Assembly: GCA_963667875.2 (NCBI GenBank)
Contig: CAXXGC010000005.1
Coordinates: forward strand, 186,001-250,000
Length of the DNA stretch: 64,000 nt
Source: JAEXOD01 sp963667875
GTDB taxonomy: Bacteria > Bacteroidota > Ignavibacteria > Ignavibacteriales > Melioribacteraceae
Direction of reading: 5' to 3'
This document shows, one piece after another, positions 25,257 through 36,494 of this stretch. Made by a program: the position numbers and the translations under genes. The notes under the pieces are model-generated. The model saw nothing but the letters and a program-made list of their open reading frames with translations, had not been told where the DNA came from and ran no database searches. Numbering within the stretch: position 1 is the stretch's first letter; every line of letters begins with the position of its first letter.

Positions 25257-27353
25257 TTAATTTTTGATTGAACTTCTACCTGACTTCTCAGCAATTGTTT
25301 CAACTATCGATTTTGGAACTTCGGTATAGTGTGAAAATTGCATCGAATAAATTGCTCTTCCTTGTGTCATCGATCTTAATATTGTGGCATAACCAAACAT
25401 TTCAGATAACGGCACTTTTGCTTTAATAATTTGAGCATCTTTTCTTGATTGAAATCCTTCAATCTTTCCTCTTCTTGAATTTATATCACCCATTATGTCA
25501 CCTAAATATTCTTCAGGTGAAATAACTTCAACTTGCATTAATGGCTCTAACAATACTGGGTTAGCTTTTTTAGCTGCTTCCTTAAAAGCCATTGAACCTG
25601 CAACTTTGAATGATATTTCATCAGAGTCTACATCATGATAAGAACCATCAAACAACCTTACTTTAACATCAACTATTGGGTATCCGGCTATTACACCATT
25701 ACGCATTGCTTCAACAATTCCATTCGATACCGGTTGAATATATTCTTTTGGAATAACTCCACCAACAATTGCGTTAATAAATTCGTAACCTTTACCCGGC
25801 TCGTTCGGCGATAATTCAATCCATACGTCTCCGTATTTACCGCGACCACCGCTTTGTTTAACAAATTTACCTTGAGCTTCAACAGATTTTGAAATTGTTT
25901 CACGGTAAGCAACCTGTGGAGCACCAATATTTGCTTCTACCTTAAATTCACGTTTCATTCTGTCAACTAAAATCTCTAAGTGAAGTTCTCCCATTCCGCC
26001 AATTAATGTTTGACCTGTTTCATCGTCAACTGTAACTTTGAATGTTGGATCTTCATCCGATAATTTAGATAATGCTTCTGATAATTTGTCTTGATCTGCT
26101 TTTGTTTTAGGTTCAATTGCAATTTTAATAACTGGTTCAGGAAATTGCATTCTTTCTAAAACTATAGCGTCATTTTCAGTACATAATGTGTCACCGGTTC
26201 TGGTATATTTTAATCCTACTATACCAACTATATCTCCTGTTCTAGCAGTTTCAATATCAGTTCTGTGGTTAGCATGCATTTGTAAAATTCTGCCAACACG
26301 TTCCTTTTTATCGGAAACACTATTATAAACATAAGATCCGGCTTCTAGTTTACCCGAATAAACTCTTATAAATGTTAACTTACCTACAAAAGGATCAGTC
26401 ATTATCTTAAAAGCTAAAGCAGCAAACTTTTCATTTTCACTTACTTCTCTTAATATTTTATCGTTTTTATCAACGTGATGAGCTTCTACTGCACCAACTT
26501 CTAATGGTGATGGTAAAAAGTCAATAATACCGTCTAATAATTTTTGTACACCTTTATTCTTAAAAGATGATCCGCATAATACTGGCACAATACTTAAAGA
26601 ACATGTTGATTTTTTTAGAGCTATTTTAATTTCTTCTTCTGTAATCTCTTTACCTTCTAAATATTTTTCTAGTAAAGTATCATCAGCATCCGAAACAGCT
26701 TCTAACATAAGAGTTCTATATTTATTAGTAACTCCCATTAAATCTGCAGGAATGGGTTTATCTTCAAACAGTGTTCCACTAGGATCATCTGTATACATTC
26801 TTGCATTCATTTTAATTAAATCAATAACTCCTGTAAATAAATCTCCGCTGCCTATTGGTAACGAAATTGGAATAGGATTTGCGCCTAAGCGTAGTCTAAT
26901 CATATCCAATGCATTATAAAAATCTGCACCGGTTCTATCCATTTTATTTATAAAAGCAACTCTTGGTACGCCATATTTGTTTGCTTGACGCCATACAGTT
27001 TCAGACTGTGGTTCAACACCGCCTACTGCACAAAATAAAGCAACTGCACCATCTAATACTCGTAAAGATCTTTCAACTTCAACTGTAAAATCTACGTGTC
27101 CCGGAGTATCAATAATATTTATTTGATGTTCTCTCCAAAAACAAGTTGTAGCAGCACTTGTAATAGTAATACCACGTTCTTTTTCTTGTTCCATCCAGTC
27201 CATAGTAGCAGCACCATCATGAACTTCACCCATACGATGCAGTTTGCCAGTATAATACAGAATTCTCTCTGTAGTAGTGGTCTTACCAGCATCAATATGT
27301 GCCATAATTCCAATGTTTCTTACTTTATCTATGTCTACTCTTTTTTCTGCCAT
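25257..27353 (-). CDS. fusA: Elongation factor G
   Basis: The 698-residue translocase shows G1 AHIDAGKTTTTER, G3 DTPGHVDF, G4 NKMD and the domain IV-V segments (VDVKVRLFDGSYHDVDSDE; RRGKIEGFQSRKDAQ). Length is that of the canonical factor, not of the short or tail-modified EF-G2 types. It lies between rpsG and tuf in normal str order. Confidence 0.98.
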   Translation of the reverse strand: MAEKRVDIDKVRNIGIMAHIDAGKTTTTERILYYTGKLHRMGEVHDGAATMDWMEQEKERGITITSAATTCFWREHQINIIDTPGHVDFTVEVERSLRVLDGAVALFCAVGGVEPQSETVWRQANKYGVPRVAFINKMDRTGADFYNALDMIRLRLGANPIPISLPIGSGDLFTGVIDLIKMNARMYTDDPSGTLFEDKPIPADLMGVTNKYRTLMLEAVSDADDTLLEKYLEGKEITEEEIKIALKKSTCSLSIVPVLCGSSFKNKGVQKLLDGIIDFLPSPLEVGAVEAHHVDKNDKILREVSENEKFAALAFKIMTDPFVGKLTFIRVYSGKLEAGSYVYNSVSDKKERVGRILQMHANHRTDIETARTGDIVGIVGLKYTRTGDTLCTENDAIVLERMQFPEPVIKIAIEPKTKADQDKLSEALSKLSDEDPTFKVTVDDETGQTLIGGMGELHLEILVDRMKREFKVEANIGAPQVAYRETISKSVEAQGKFVKQSGGRGKYGDVWIELSPNEPGKGYEFINAIVGGVIPKEYIQPVSNGIVEAMRNGVIAGYPIVDVKVRLFDGSYHDVDSDEISFKVAGSMAFKEAAKKANPVLLEPLMQVEVISPEEYLGDIMGDINSRRGKIEGFQSRKDAQIIKAKVPLSEMFGYATILRSMTQGRAIYSMQFSHYTEVPKSIVETIAEKSGRSSIKN

Positions 27354-27375
27354 TACAACTTTTTCTTATTTGTGA

Positions 27376-27843
27376 TTACCATTTAAAGTGAGCAAATGCT
27401 TTATTTGCTTCTGCCATTCTGTGTGTATCTTCTTTTTTCTTAACCGATGAACCTTCACCATTAAAAGCCGAAATAATTTCAGAGGCTAATTTCATTGCCA
27501 TTGTCTTTTCTTTCTTTGCTCTTGAATAAGTTCTAATCCATCTGAAAGCTAAAGCTACTCTTCTTTCGGGTCTTACTTCCATAGGTACTTGATATGTAGC
27601 ACCGCCAACTCTTCTGCTTCTAACTTCAACCAATGGCTGAACATTGTTGAGAGCGCGTTGGAAAACTTCCATTGCTGGTTTGCTGGTTCTTTTTTCAATT
27701 ACTTCAAAACTATCATATATCATTTGACGAGCAACAGTTTTTTTTCCGCTCCACATCATGTAATTGATAAATTTTGCAACCAATAAGTCGTTAAACTTTG
27801 GGTCTGGTTTTATGTACCTTTTTTCAGCTCTTTTCTTTCTCAT
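27376..27843 (-). CDS. rpsG: 30S ribosomal protein S7
   Basis: The 155-residue protein begins MRKKRAEKRYIKPDPKFNDL and has the conserved PLVEVRSRRVGGATYQVPME segment. S7 organises the 16S 3' major domain and can repress the str operon. It starts 10 bp after rpsL. Confidence 0.98.
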   Translation of the reverse strand: MRKKRAEKRYIKPDPKFNDLLVAKFINYMMWSGKKTVARQMIYDSFEVIEKRTSKPAMEVFQRALNNVQPLVEVRSRRVGGATYQVPMEVRPERRVALAFRWIRTYSRAKKEKTMAMKLASEIISAFNGEGSSVKKKEDTHRMAEANKAFAHFKW

Positions 27844-27853
27844 AGTCTCTTAT

Positions 27854-28231
27854 CTATTTTGCTTTTGGTTTTTTAGTACCGTATTTAGATCTTGATTTTT
27901 TTCTATCTTCTACTCCGCCTGTATCTAATGTACCGCGGATAATGTGATATCTTACGCCTGGTAAATCTTTAACTCTTCCACCTCTAATCAATACGATTGA
28001 GTGCTCTTGAAGGTTATGACCTTCTCCCGGTATGTAAGCAGTAACTTCTATCCCATTTGTCAATCTAACTCTTGCTACTTTTCTCAAGGCAGAATTAGGT
28101 TTCTTTGGTGTTGTTGTATATACTCTTGTACATACTCCGCGTTTCTGCGGACAAGCTGCCAAAGCTGGTGCTTTGTTTTTCGATGTTACTTTAACACGTC
28201 CTTTTCTTACTAATTGATTAATTGTTGGCAC
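27854..28231 (-). CDS. rpsL: 30S ribosomal protein S12
   Basis: The 125-residue protein carries the decoding-centre motifs TTTPKKPNSALRK and GGRVKDLPGVRYH. Lys at both streptomycin-critical positions (equivalents of K43 and K88) is the sensitive-type sequence. It opens the str cluster, 108 bp downstream of rpoC; the gap is T-rich but holds no convincing terminator. Confidence 0.98.
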   Translation of the reverse strand: MPTINQLVRKGRVKVTSKNKAPALAACPQKRGVCTRVYTTTPKKPNSALRKVARVRLTNGIEVTAYIPGEGHNLQEHSIVLIRGGRVKDLPGVRYHIIRGTLDTGGVEDRKKSRSKYGTKKPKAK

Positions 28232-28339
28232 AAATTTCTCCTAAGTAACTTAACTAAAAAACAGACTTGTAATATAGCCTTATTTTTTTATTTTGTCAAG
28301 TAATGATTCTATTATTTTTTCGTTTTTTAATATATTTTA

Positions 28340-31300
28340 TTAATTATTATTAGCTTCAGCAATTGTTACTTCTTCAACTATTACTTCAGGTTTCTCATTC
28401 TCAATTACTTCATTTTCAAGTAATATACTACGATATTTTTTAAGTCCTGTTCCTGCCGGAATTAAGTGTCCCATTACAACATTTTCTTTTAATCCTAACA
28501 AATTATCAGCTCTTGCTTCGGTTGCTGCATTTGTTAATACCTTTGTTGTTTCCTGGAACGATGCAGCAGAAATAAAGCTCTCTGTTGATAACGCTGCCGA
28601 TGTAATACCAAGCAAAATGTTATCAAATGTTGCTGACTCAGCATCCTGTGCTTTTATTTCAATTCTACCGCGTCTAGCCAAATCGATATTTACTTCACGT
28701 AACTTTGATTTAGAAATCAATTCGCCGGCTAAGAATTTAGATTGACCGGGTTCAACTACTGATACTAAGTTGGATAACTTATTATTTGCGTCAGCAACTT
28801 TTAATCTGTCAACTAAATCTTCTTCAATAAACGGTGAATCTCCGGAAGAAATAATACGTAATTTTTGTAACATTTGACGAACTATAATTTCAATATGTTT
28901 ATCATTAATCTTAACACCTTGTACACGATAAACTTCTTGAATTTCATTTACTAGATATTCCTGTACTGCGTTTGTTCCTTTGATACGTAAAATATCATGA
29001 GCGTCAATAGGACCATCGGTTATTTTTTCACCTGCTGGTATCTCATCTCCTTCATTTACAAGAATATGTTTACCATAAGGTATATTATACGATTTTGTTA
29101 TAGATCCGTCTAACGATTCAATAATAATTTCACGTGAACCTTTTTTACGAGCTCCAAACTTAACTATACCTTCAATATCCGAAATAACAGCCGGATCATG
29201 TGGACTACGGGCTTCAAATAACTCTGTTACTCTTGGTAAACCACCGGTGATATCACGTGTTTTAGAGGCAGCACGGGATATTTTAGCTAAAATAGTACCT
29301 GGTTTTACAAGATCCCCTTCATCAACTGATAAGTAAGCTCTATTTGGAATTGTATAAACTTTAGTTTCACCGGTTACATCAATAATTTGAACACCAGGAG
29401 TTAAAGTTTTATCTTTTGATTCAATAACAACTTTTTGTACGTGTCCTGTTTGTTCATCAGGAACCTGCTGTACAGTAACGTTATCAATTAAATCGACATA
29501 AGATACACGACCGCCAATATCTGTTAAGATAAGTGCGTTGTAAGGATCGTGACGATACAATTCATCGCCTTTTGCTACTTCTTGATTATCCGTTACGGTT
29601 AATTCTGCACCATAAGGAATAGTATATTTTTTAATCTGTCTGTTATCTTGATCATAAATACCAATGGTACCACGTCTACCGATAACAACATTAAGCGTAT
29701 TTCCAAAAGTATCAAGTTTACTTACAGAATTAATTTTTTCGTATTTAATAATACCGGGAACACTAACCGTTATAGCACTTTGACTTGCTACACGTGAAGA
29801 AGTACCACCTAAGTGGAAAGTTCTAAGTGTTAACTGTGTACCAGGTTCACCAATTGATTGAGCGGCAATAATACCAACTGCCTCTCCAACTTCAACCAAA
29901 TGTCCGCGTGTTAAATCTCTACCGTAACATTTAGCACAAACACCATGTTTCGATTCGCAAGTTAATACTGTGCGGATATAAACTTCATCAATGTTTGCTT
30001 CATCTATCAAATCAGCTATTTCTTCATTTATCAATTCGCCTGCCGAAACAATTAATTCGTCAGTACGCGGATCGTAAACATCTTCTTGTACTACACGACC
30101 GTTAATTCTTTCTGCTAATGGTTCTCTTTCTTGTTCAGCTTCTTTAATTGCCGAAACATAAACACCGCGGATAGTACCGCAGTCAATTTCAGAGATAATA
30201 ACATCTTGAGCAACATCGCAAAGTCTTCTTGTTAAATAACCGGCATCAGCAGTTTTCAAAGCTGTATCGGCCAAACCTTTACGGGCACCGTGAGTAGAAA
30301 TGAAATATTCTAATACTGATAAACCTTCTTTAAAGTTTGCAATAATCGGGTTTTCAATAATTTCACCTGACTGACCGGATAAACTTTTTTGAGGTTTCTG
30401 CATCAAACCACGCATACCAGCTAACTGACGTACCTGTTCTTGCGATCCTCTAGCACCCGAATCAACCATCATAAATAACGAGTTAAATCCGGCTTGATCA
30501 ACTTTTAATCTGGCTAAAAGTTTAGAGCTCACTTTATAAGTAGTATCAGTCCAAACGTCTATAATTTTGTTATAACGTTCAGTATCGGTAATTAAACCGT
30601 TTTCATGTTCCGATAATACACCGGCTACTTTTGCATTCGATTCTTTTACAATTTGTTCTTTTTCTTCAGGTATAATCATATCACTAAAGCTGATTGATAC
30701 ACCGGCAGCAGTTGCATAACGGAATCCTAAATCTTTTAAATCATCAAGGAAACGTGCTGTAACTTTGTTGCCAAGTTTAATAAACATTTTGTAAATAAAT
30801 CCGCTAAAAATCTTTTTAACAAGAATTTCATTATAATAACCCATTTCAGGCGGTATTATTTTGTTAAATATTACACGTCCAACTGTAGTTGTTATAAACT
30901 CGCCATTTATTCTTACTTTAATTTTTGCATGTAAATCAACAACTTTTGTATCATAAGCAATAATTACTTCTTGAGAATCACCAAAAATCATACCTTCCCC
31001 TTTAGCTCCTGCTCTAACTTTAGTTAGATAGTAGCATCCAAGGATAATATCCTGTGTAGGAATAACTATAGGGTTACCGTTTTGTGGTGATAAAATATTA
31101 TGACTTGATAACATAAGCATTGATGCTTCAAGTTGTGCTTCATAAGAAAGTGGTACGTGAACAGCCATCTGGTCACCGTCAAAATCCGCGTTAAACGCTG
31201 TACAAACCATTGGGTGAAGCTGGATAGCTTTACCATCAATTAATACCGGCTGAAATGCCTGGATACCTAAACGGTGCAATGTTGGAGCTCTGTTTAACAT

Positions 31301-32596
31301 CACAGGATGACCAACAATCAGTTTTTCTAAAATATCCCAAATAACAGGATCTTTTCTATCAACTGCTTTACGTGCACTTTTTACTGTTTTATAAACACCA
31401 CGTTCAATTAACTTACGGATAATAAAAGGTTTAAATAATTCAACTGCCATGTCTTTTGGCAATCCGCATTGATGTAATTTCAATTCGGGACCTACAACAA
31501 TTACAGAACGGCCAGAATAATCAACTCTTTTTCCTAATAAGTTTTGACGGAAACGACCTTGTTTACCTTTTAAAACATCACTTAATGATTTTAAAGGTCT
31601 GTTACCATCACTTCTAACTGCGCTTGCACGGCGTGAATTATCAAATAACGCATCTACTGCTTCCTGAAGCATTCTTTTTTCATTTCTTAAGATAACTTCA
31701 GGTGCTTTTATATCAATTAATCTGCGTAATCTGTTATTACGTATAATAACTCTGCGATATAAATCATTTAAATCACTGGTTGCAAAACGTCCTCCTTCAA
31801 GAGGTACCAAAGGTCTTAATTCCGGTGGAATTACCGGAATAACACTTAATACCATCCATTCAGGTTTATTTATTTTTTTACCTTCACGTTCCTTAAAAGC
31901 TTCTAATACTCTTAAACGTTTAAGAATATCATTTCTTTTTTGTTGTGATGTTTCATCAAACAACTGAGCTTTTAAATCATAAAATGTACTTTCAATAGCT
32001 GTACTTTTTAAAATCTCTTTAATAGCTTCACCGCCAATACGAGCAATAAACTTATTGGGGTCAGTATCATCAAGGTTGTCATTATCGTTAGGTAATGAAT
32101 TTAATATTTCAAAATATTGATCTTCTGAAATTAAATCTTTTACCTTTAATCCGGTTGGACCCGGATTGATAACTACGTAAGATTCATAATAAATAATCTT
32201 TTCAAGTTCTTTAGTAGTCATACCTATAATATTACCAATTTTAGAAGGTAATGCTTTAAAGAACCAAATATGTACTACTGGAACTGCTAAGGCAATATGT
32301 CCCATGCGTTCGCGTCTAACACTTTTAAGTGTTACTTCAACACCGCATCTATCGCATACAATACCTTTGTATCTAATACCTTTATATTTTCCGCAGGCAC
32401 ATTCCCAATCTTTTACCGGTCCAAATATCTTTTCGCAAAACAAACCATCTTTTTCAGGTCTAAAAGATCTGTAGTTAATAGTTTCAGGTTTTGTTACTTC
32501 ACCATGAGACCGTGACAAAATATCATCAGGACTTGCCAAACTTATCGTTAATTTTTCTATTGCTTTAACTTTTATTTCTTGACTTTTCAACTTCAT
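28340..32596 (-). CDS. rpoC: RNA polymerase beta' subunit
   Basis: The 1418-residue protein has the N-terminal zinc ribbon (C66, C68, C81, C84), the catalytic Mg-binding NADFDGDQMAVH motif in the middle and the second zinc site (CESKHGVCAKCYGRDL). The C-terminal part carries the trigger loop (GEAVGIIAAQSIGEPGTQLT) and the sandwich-barrel hybrid repeats. It is intact, not split. It starts 39 bp after rpoB. Confidence 0.98.
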   Translation of the reverse strand: MKLKSQEIKVKAIEKLTISLASPDDILSRSHGEVTKPETINYRSFRPEKDGLFCEKIFGPVKDWECACGKYKGIRYKGIVCDRCGVEVTLKSVRRERMGHIALAVPVVHIWFFKALPSKIGNIIGMTTKELEKIIYYESYVVINPGPTGLKVKDLISEDQYFEILNSLPNDNDNLDDTDPNKFIARIGGEAIKEILKSTAIESTFYDLKAQLFDETSQQKRNDILKRLRVLEAFKEREGKKINKPEWMVLSVIPVIPPELRPLVPLEGGRFATSDLNDLYRRVIIRNNRLRRLIDIKAPEVILRNEKRMLQEAVDALFDNSRRASAVRSDGNRPLKSLSDVLKGKQGRFRQNLLGKRVDYSGRSVIVVGPELKLHQCGLPKDMAVELFKPFIIRKLIERGVYKTVKSARKAVDRKDPVIWDILEKLIVGHPVMLNRAPTLHRLGIQAFQPVLIDGKAIQLHPMVCTAFNADFDGDQMAVHVPLSYEAQLEASMLMLSSHNILSPQNGNPIVIPTQDIILGCYYLTKVRAGAKGEGMIFGDSQEVIIAYDTKVVDLHAKIKVRINGEFITTTVGRVIFNKIIPPEMGYYNEILVKKIFSGFIYKMFIKLGNKVTARFLDDLKDLGFRYATAAGVSISFSDMIIPEEKEQIVKESNAKVAGVLSEHENGLITDTERYNKIIDVWTDTTYKVSSKLLARLKVDQAGFNSLFMMVDSGARGSQEQVRQLAGMRGLMQKPQKSLSGQSGEIIENPIIANFKEGLSVLEYFISTHGARKGLADTALKTADAGYLTRRLCDVAQDVIISEIDCGTIRGVYVSAIKEAEQEREPLAERINGRVVQEDVYDPRTDELIVSAGELINEEIADLIDEANIDEVYIRTVLTCESKHGVCAKCYGRDLTRGHLVEVGEAVGIIAAQSIGEPGTQLTLRTFHLGGTSSRVASQSAITVSVPGIIKYEKINSVSKLDTFGNTLNVVIGRRGTIGIYDQDNRQIKKYTIPYGAELTVTDNQEVAKGDELYRHDPYNALILTDIGGRVSYVDLIDNVTVQQVPDEQTGHVQKVVIESKDKTLTPGVQIIDVTGETKVYTIPNRAYLSVDEGDLVKPGTILAKISRAASKTRDITGGLPRVTELFEARSPHDPAVISDIEGIVKFGARKKGSREIIIESLDGSITKSYNIPYGKHILVNEGDEIPAGEKITDGPIDAHDILRIKGTNAVQEYLVNEIQEVYRVQGVKINDKHIEIIVRQMLQKLRIISSGDSPFIEEDLVDRLKVADANNKLSNLVSVVEPGQSKFLAGELISKSKLREVNIDLARRGRIEIKAQDAESATFDNILLGITSAALSTESFISAASFQETTKVLTNAATEARADNLLGLKENVVMGHLIPAGTGLKKYRSILLENEVIENEKPEVIVEEVTIAEANNN

Positions 32597-32635
32597 AAAA
32601 AGTTTCTCCTTAGTTCACATAAATAATTAGTGTTA

Positions 32636-35600
32636 CTAATTAATAGTGATATCTAAACCTAAACCTTGTAATTCTTTAATTAATACGTTAAACGCTTCAG
32701 GAATATTCGGTTCAGTTAAATTTTCACCTTTAACTATGTTTTCGTAAGTTTTAGCTCTACCTGTCACATCATCGCTTTTTACTGTTAATATTTCTTGCAG
32801 TACATGAGCAGCTCCATAACCTTCAAGCGCCCAAACTTCCATTTCTCCAAATCTTTGACCACCAAACTGAGCTTTACCGCCCAATGGCTGTTGTGTAATT
32901 AAAGAGTATGGTCCAATCGAACGGGCATGTATCTTGTCATCAACCATATGGCCTAATTTAAGCATATAAATGTAGCCGGTTGTAACTTTTTGGTGAAATT
33001 TATCTCCGGTTCTTCCATCATAAAGATCAGTTTTACTGGTACATGGCAAATTTGCTTCCGTTAACCAATTTTCAACATCTTTAATTGCCGCACCGTCAAA
33101 AATAGGAGTTTCAAAACGAACACCTAAAGTTTTGCCTACCCAGCCTAAAGCTGTTTCATATAACTGACCAACGTTCATACGCGAAGGTACACCAAGCGGA
33201 TTTAATACTATATCAACAGGAGTTCCATCGGCATGATATGGCATTTCTTCAACAGGTACTATTTTTGCAACAACACCTTTGTTTCCATGTCGTCCAGCCA
33301 TTTTATCACCAACTGAAAGCTTACGCTTTTTGGCAATATAAACTTTTGCTAATTGTACTATACCCGGTGCTAATTCGTCCCCGGTTTGAACTTTTAATTT
33401 TTCACGTTTCATATCTTCATCATAGTCAGAGCATATTTTGAAGTAGTTTTGATAAAGAGCTTTTATCATTTTATTGATCTCTTTATTTTCAAACCAATCT
33501 AATGTATAATCTAACTTTGTAACATCTTCTAATGAGGATATAACACTTTCTTTAATAAGACTTCCGTTTTTAAGTACTAATGTACCATCTAAATCGCGAA
33601 TGCCTTTTGTTGTTTTATCTAAACAGATTTTATCTAATTTTTCAACTAATTTTAAATAATGAGCTTCTTTTTTTAATTTAAAAGAATGTTCAATATCTTC
33701 CATCTGTTTCTTTTCTATTTTCTTTTCTTCAGCGTCTTTTTTCTTGCGGCTGAATAATCTTGTTTTAATTACTGTGCCTTTTAATCCCGGAGGTGCCTTC
33801 ATTGATGCGTCTTTAACATCACCGGCTTTATCTCCAAAAATAGCTTTAAGTAATTTTTCTTCAGGTGTAGGATCCGATTCACCTTTTGGAGTAATTTTAC
33901 CAATAAGGATATCACCTTCTCTAACTTCTGCACCTTCGCGAATAATACCATCTTCATCAAGATTACGAGTGGTTTCTTCACTAACGTTAGGGATGTCACG
34001 TGTTAATTCTTCTTCACCACGTTTAGTTTCTCTAACCTGCAATTCAAACTCTTCTATATGTATAGATGTAAACACATCATTAGCTACTAATTTTTCACTA
34101 ATAATGATAGCATCCTCAAAGTTATATCCACGCCAAGGCATGAATGCAACATTTATATTTTTTCCTAATGCTAATTCACCATTATCAATAGCAGGACCAT
34201 CAATAAGGATATCACCTTTTTTAACACGTTTACCGGTTTCAACACGAGGTTTTTGGTTAAAACATGTTTCTTGGTTAGTACCTAAATACTTTTGCATTCT
34301 GTATTCAACAACTCGCAAGTCGTCAAAAGTAGTTAAAGCTTCAAAACTATCAGGGTCAATATCATATTTCACAACAACTTTACTGGCATCCGAAAACAAT
34401 ACAGTACCTTCACCGGAAGCAATACTTACAGATCTTGAATCACGAGCAATTTTAGATTCCATACCGGTTCCAACTAAAGGAGCTTGAGTAACTAATAATG
34501 GAACTGCCTGACGTTGCATGTTAGAACCCATCAAAGCTCTGTTTGCATCATCATGCTCTAAAAATGGAATTAAAGATGCTGCGGCACTAACTATTTGAGA
34601 AGGAGCAACGTCCATAAAATGAACTTCTGCAGGTGGAACTACCGGGAATTCTCCTTTAAGTCTGCATTTTACTCTATCACGTATAAAATGACCTTCAGCT
34701 GTTATAGGGGCATTAGCTTGACCTATAACAAATGCATCTTCTTGATCGGCACTTAAATAGTGTACATCTTTGGTTACAATACCATCAACAACTTTTCTAT
34801 ACGGTGTTTCTAAAAATCCATAACTGTTTACACGTGCAAAAATTGTCAACGAAGAAATAAGACCAATGTTTGGACCTTCAGGGGTTTCAATTGGGCATAA
34901 TCTTCCGTAATGTGAATGGTGAACGTCACGTACTTCAAAACCGGCTCTTTCTCTTGTTAAACCGCCTGGTCCTAAAGCTGATATTCTTCTTTTATGTGTT
35001 AACTCAGAAAGTGGATTTGTTTGATCCATAAACTGAGATAATTGGTTTGTTCCAAAAAATCCGTTAATAACACTACTAATAGTACGTGCATTAACTAAAT
35101 CTTGCGGCTGCATATTTTCTGTATCACGCATATTCATTCTTTCACGAATTGTACGTGCCATACGTGCCAAACCAACATTATATTGCTGTTGTAATTGTTC
35201 GCCAACAGTTCTTACTCTTCTATTGCCTAAATGATCTATATCATCAACAGGAACTGTACCGTTCTTTAAATTGATAATATTTTTCATAATAGCTACTATA
35301 TCTTGTATAGTTAAAACTTTAATATCTAATGAAATATCAAGATTTAATTTATCATTCATTCTAAAACGACCAACTTCACCTAAATCGTAACGTTTATCGT
35401 TAAAGAATAATTTATCTAATAAACCGGATGCTGTTTCAATATCTGGAGCTTCACCGGAACGTAACTGGCGATAAATAGCAAAAAGTGCATCTTCTTGAGT
35501 TTTTGCACTATCTTTTTGCAATGTATTAATAATTAAATCATTATCAGGTGAAGTAGTAGAACTAATAAGTTTTACACTCTTTATACCTGAAATTTTTATA

Positions 35601-36412
35601 TTAGTGATTGTTTCATCATCTAATTTGCCGTCTTTGGCAACAAATATTTCACCCGTACTTGAATCAATTACATCAGCTGCGGCAACTCTGCCAACAAAAG
35701 TATCGTCAATATCAAGAACCTGTACAACTTCTACAAGGTTGAATAAATCTAATATTTCTTCATCGGTTACATATCCTAATGCACGTAACAAAGTAGTAGA
35801 AGGGAATTTTTTCCTTCTATCAACATAAATATATAAAACATGATTAATATCGGTAGCAAACTCAACCCATGATCCACGGAATGGGATAATTCGGGCTGAA
35901 TGTATTGGAGTACCGTTAGGATGTACAGATTGAGAAAAAGCAACTCCGGGGGATCTGTGTAATTGACTAACTATAACTCTTTCAGCACCGTTAATCATAA
36001 ACGTGCCTCTTTCGGTCATAAATGGCAAATTACCAAGATATACCTCTTGTTCTACCGAATTTATATACTCTCCCGTTTCTTCGTCTTTTGTAGATAAACG
36101 AAGTTTTGCCTTTAAAGGTGCAGCAAATGTTAACCCGCGTTCTTCACATTCCCAAATTGAAAACCTAGGCCTTTCTATATAATATTCAAGAAAATCTAAT
36201 CTATAAAACTCTTTATTATCCAAAATAGGGAAATTGGTTGTAAATACTGCTTGCAAACCAACATCTTTCCTTTTTGCTGGAGGAACATTTGCTTGAAGAA
36301 AATCTTCAAACGATTCAACTTGAATATTTAATAAGTCAGGAATTTCAATTGCTGGCTGGATGGACGCAAAGGAAATTCTACCTGTTATTGGATTTACTTT
36401 CCTTTCCTCCAA
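32636..36412 (-). CDS. rpoB: RNA polymerase beta subunit
   Basis: The 1258-residue protein contains the rifampicin-pocket segment QLSQFMDQTNPLSELTHKRR followed by ISALGPGG, with the Asp, His and Ser positions that mutate to resistance all of the sensitive type. The C-terminal clamp region (GGKAQFGGQRFGEMEVWALE) is also present. Together with RpoC it forms the active centre. A 114-bp gap with a strong hairpin separates it from rplL, suggesting separate control of rpoBC level. Confidence 0.98.
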   Translation of the reverse strand: MEERKVNPITGRISFASIQPAIEIPDLLNIQVESFEDFLQANVPPAKRKDVGLQAVFTTNFPILDNKEFYRLDFLEYYIERPRFSIWECEERGLTFAAPLKAKLRLSTKDEETGEYINSVEQEVYLGNLPFMTERGTFMINGAERVIVSQLHRSPGVAFSQSVHPNGTPIHSARIIPFRGSWVEFATDINHVLYIYVDRRKKFPSTTLLRALGYVTDEEILDLFNLVEVVQVLDIDDTFVGRVAAADVIDSSTGEIFVAKDGKLDDETITNIKISGIKSVKLISSTTSPDNDLIINTLQKDSAKTQEDALFAIYRQLRSGEAPDIETASGLLDKLFFNDKRYDLGEVGRFRMNDKLNLDISLDIKVLTIQDIVAIMKNIINLKNGTVPVDDIDHLGNRRVRTVGEQLQQQYNVGLARMARTIRERMNMRDTENMQPQDLVNARTISSVINGFFGTNQLSQFMDQTNPLSELTHKRRISALGPGGLTRERAGFEVRDVHHSHYGRLCPIETPEGPNIGLISSLTIFARVNSYGFLETPYRKVVDGIVTKDVHYLSADQEDAFVIGQANAPITAEGHFIRDRVKCRLKGEFPVVPPAEVHFMDVAPSQIVSAAASLIPFLEHDDANRALMGSNMQRQAVPLLVTQAPLVGTGMESKIARDSRSVSIASGEGTVLFSDASKVVVKYDIDPDSFEALTTFDDLRVVEYRMQKYLGTNQETCFNQKPRVETGKRVKKGDILIDGPAIDNGELALGKNINVAFMPWRGYNFEDAIIISEKLVANDVFTSIHIEEFELQVRETKRGEEELTRDIPNVSEETTRNLDEDGIIREGAEVREGDILIGKITPKGESDPTPEEKLLKAIFGDKAGDVKDASMKAPPGLKGTVIKTRLFSRKKKDAEEKKIEKKQMEDIEHSFKLKKEAHYLKLVEKLDKICLDKTTKGIRDLDGTLVLKNGSLIKESVISSLEDVTKLDYTLDWFENKEINKMIKALYQNYFKICSDYDEDMKREKLKVQTGDELAPGIVQLAKVYIAKKRKLSVGDKMAGRHGNKGVVAKIVPVEEMPYHADGTPVDIVLNPLGVPSRMNVGQLYETALGWVGKTLGVRFETPIFDGAAIKDVENWLTEANLPCTSKTDLYDGRTGDKFHQKVTTGYIYMLKLGHMVDDKIHARSIGPYSLITQQPLGGKAQFGGQRFGEMEVWALEGYGAAHVLQEILTVKSDDVTGRAKTYENIVKGENLTEPNIPEAFNVLIKELQGLGLDITIN

Positions 36413-36449
36413 TCTTTACCTCCATAAAAATTGATAAAATTTTAGTCTA

Positions 36450-36494
36450 AAAATATATAAAAGTGGCAAGGCGGTCTTCACCACCTTACCACTT
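36450..36494 (-). terminator. rplL-rpoB attenuator-like hairpin
   Basis: An inverted repeat at 36461-36494 lies 32 bp after the rplL stop. In minus-strand RNA it forms a 14-bp stem (AAGUGG-AAGG-GG with CC-CCUU-CCACUU), whose two plus-strand mismatches become U-G pairs, with a six-base loop, followed by TTATATATTTTTAG. In several bacteria the rplL-rpoB gap holds a partial terminator that makes rpoBC transcripts rarer than rplJL. The same role here is an inference from position and structure. Confidence 0.8.

Noticed and set aside
28232..28339. Terminator between rpoC and rpsL
   Set aside because: The gap is T-rich, but the only inverted repeat (acttg/caagt) is short with a long loop.
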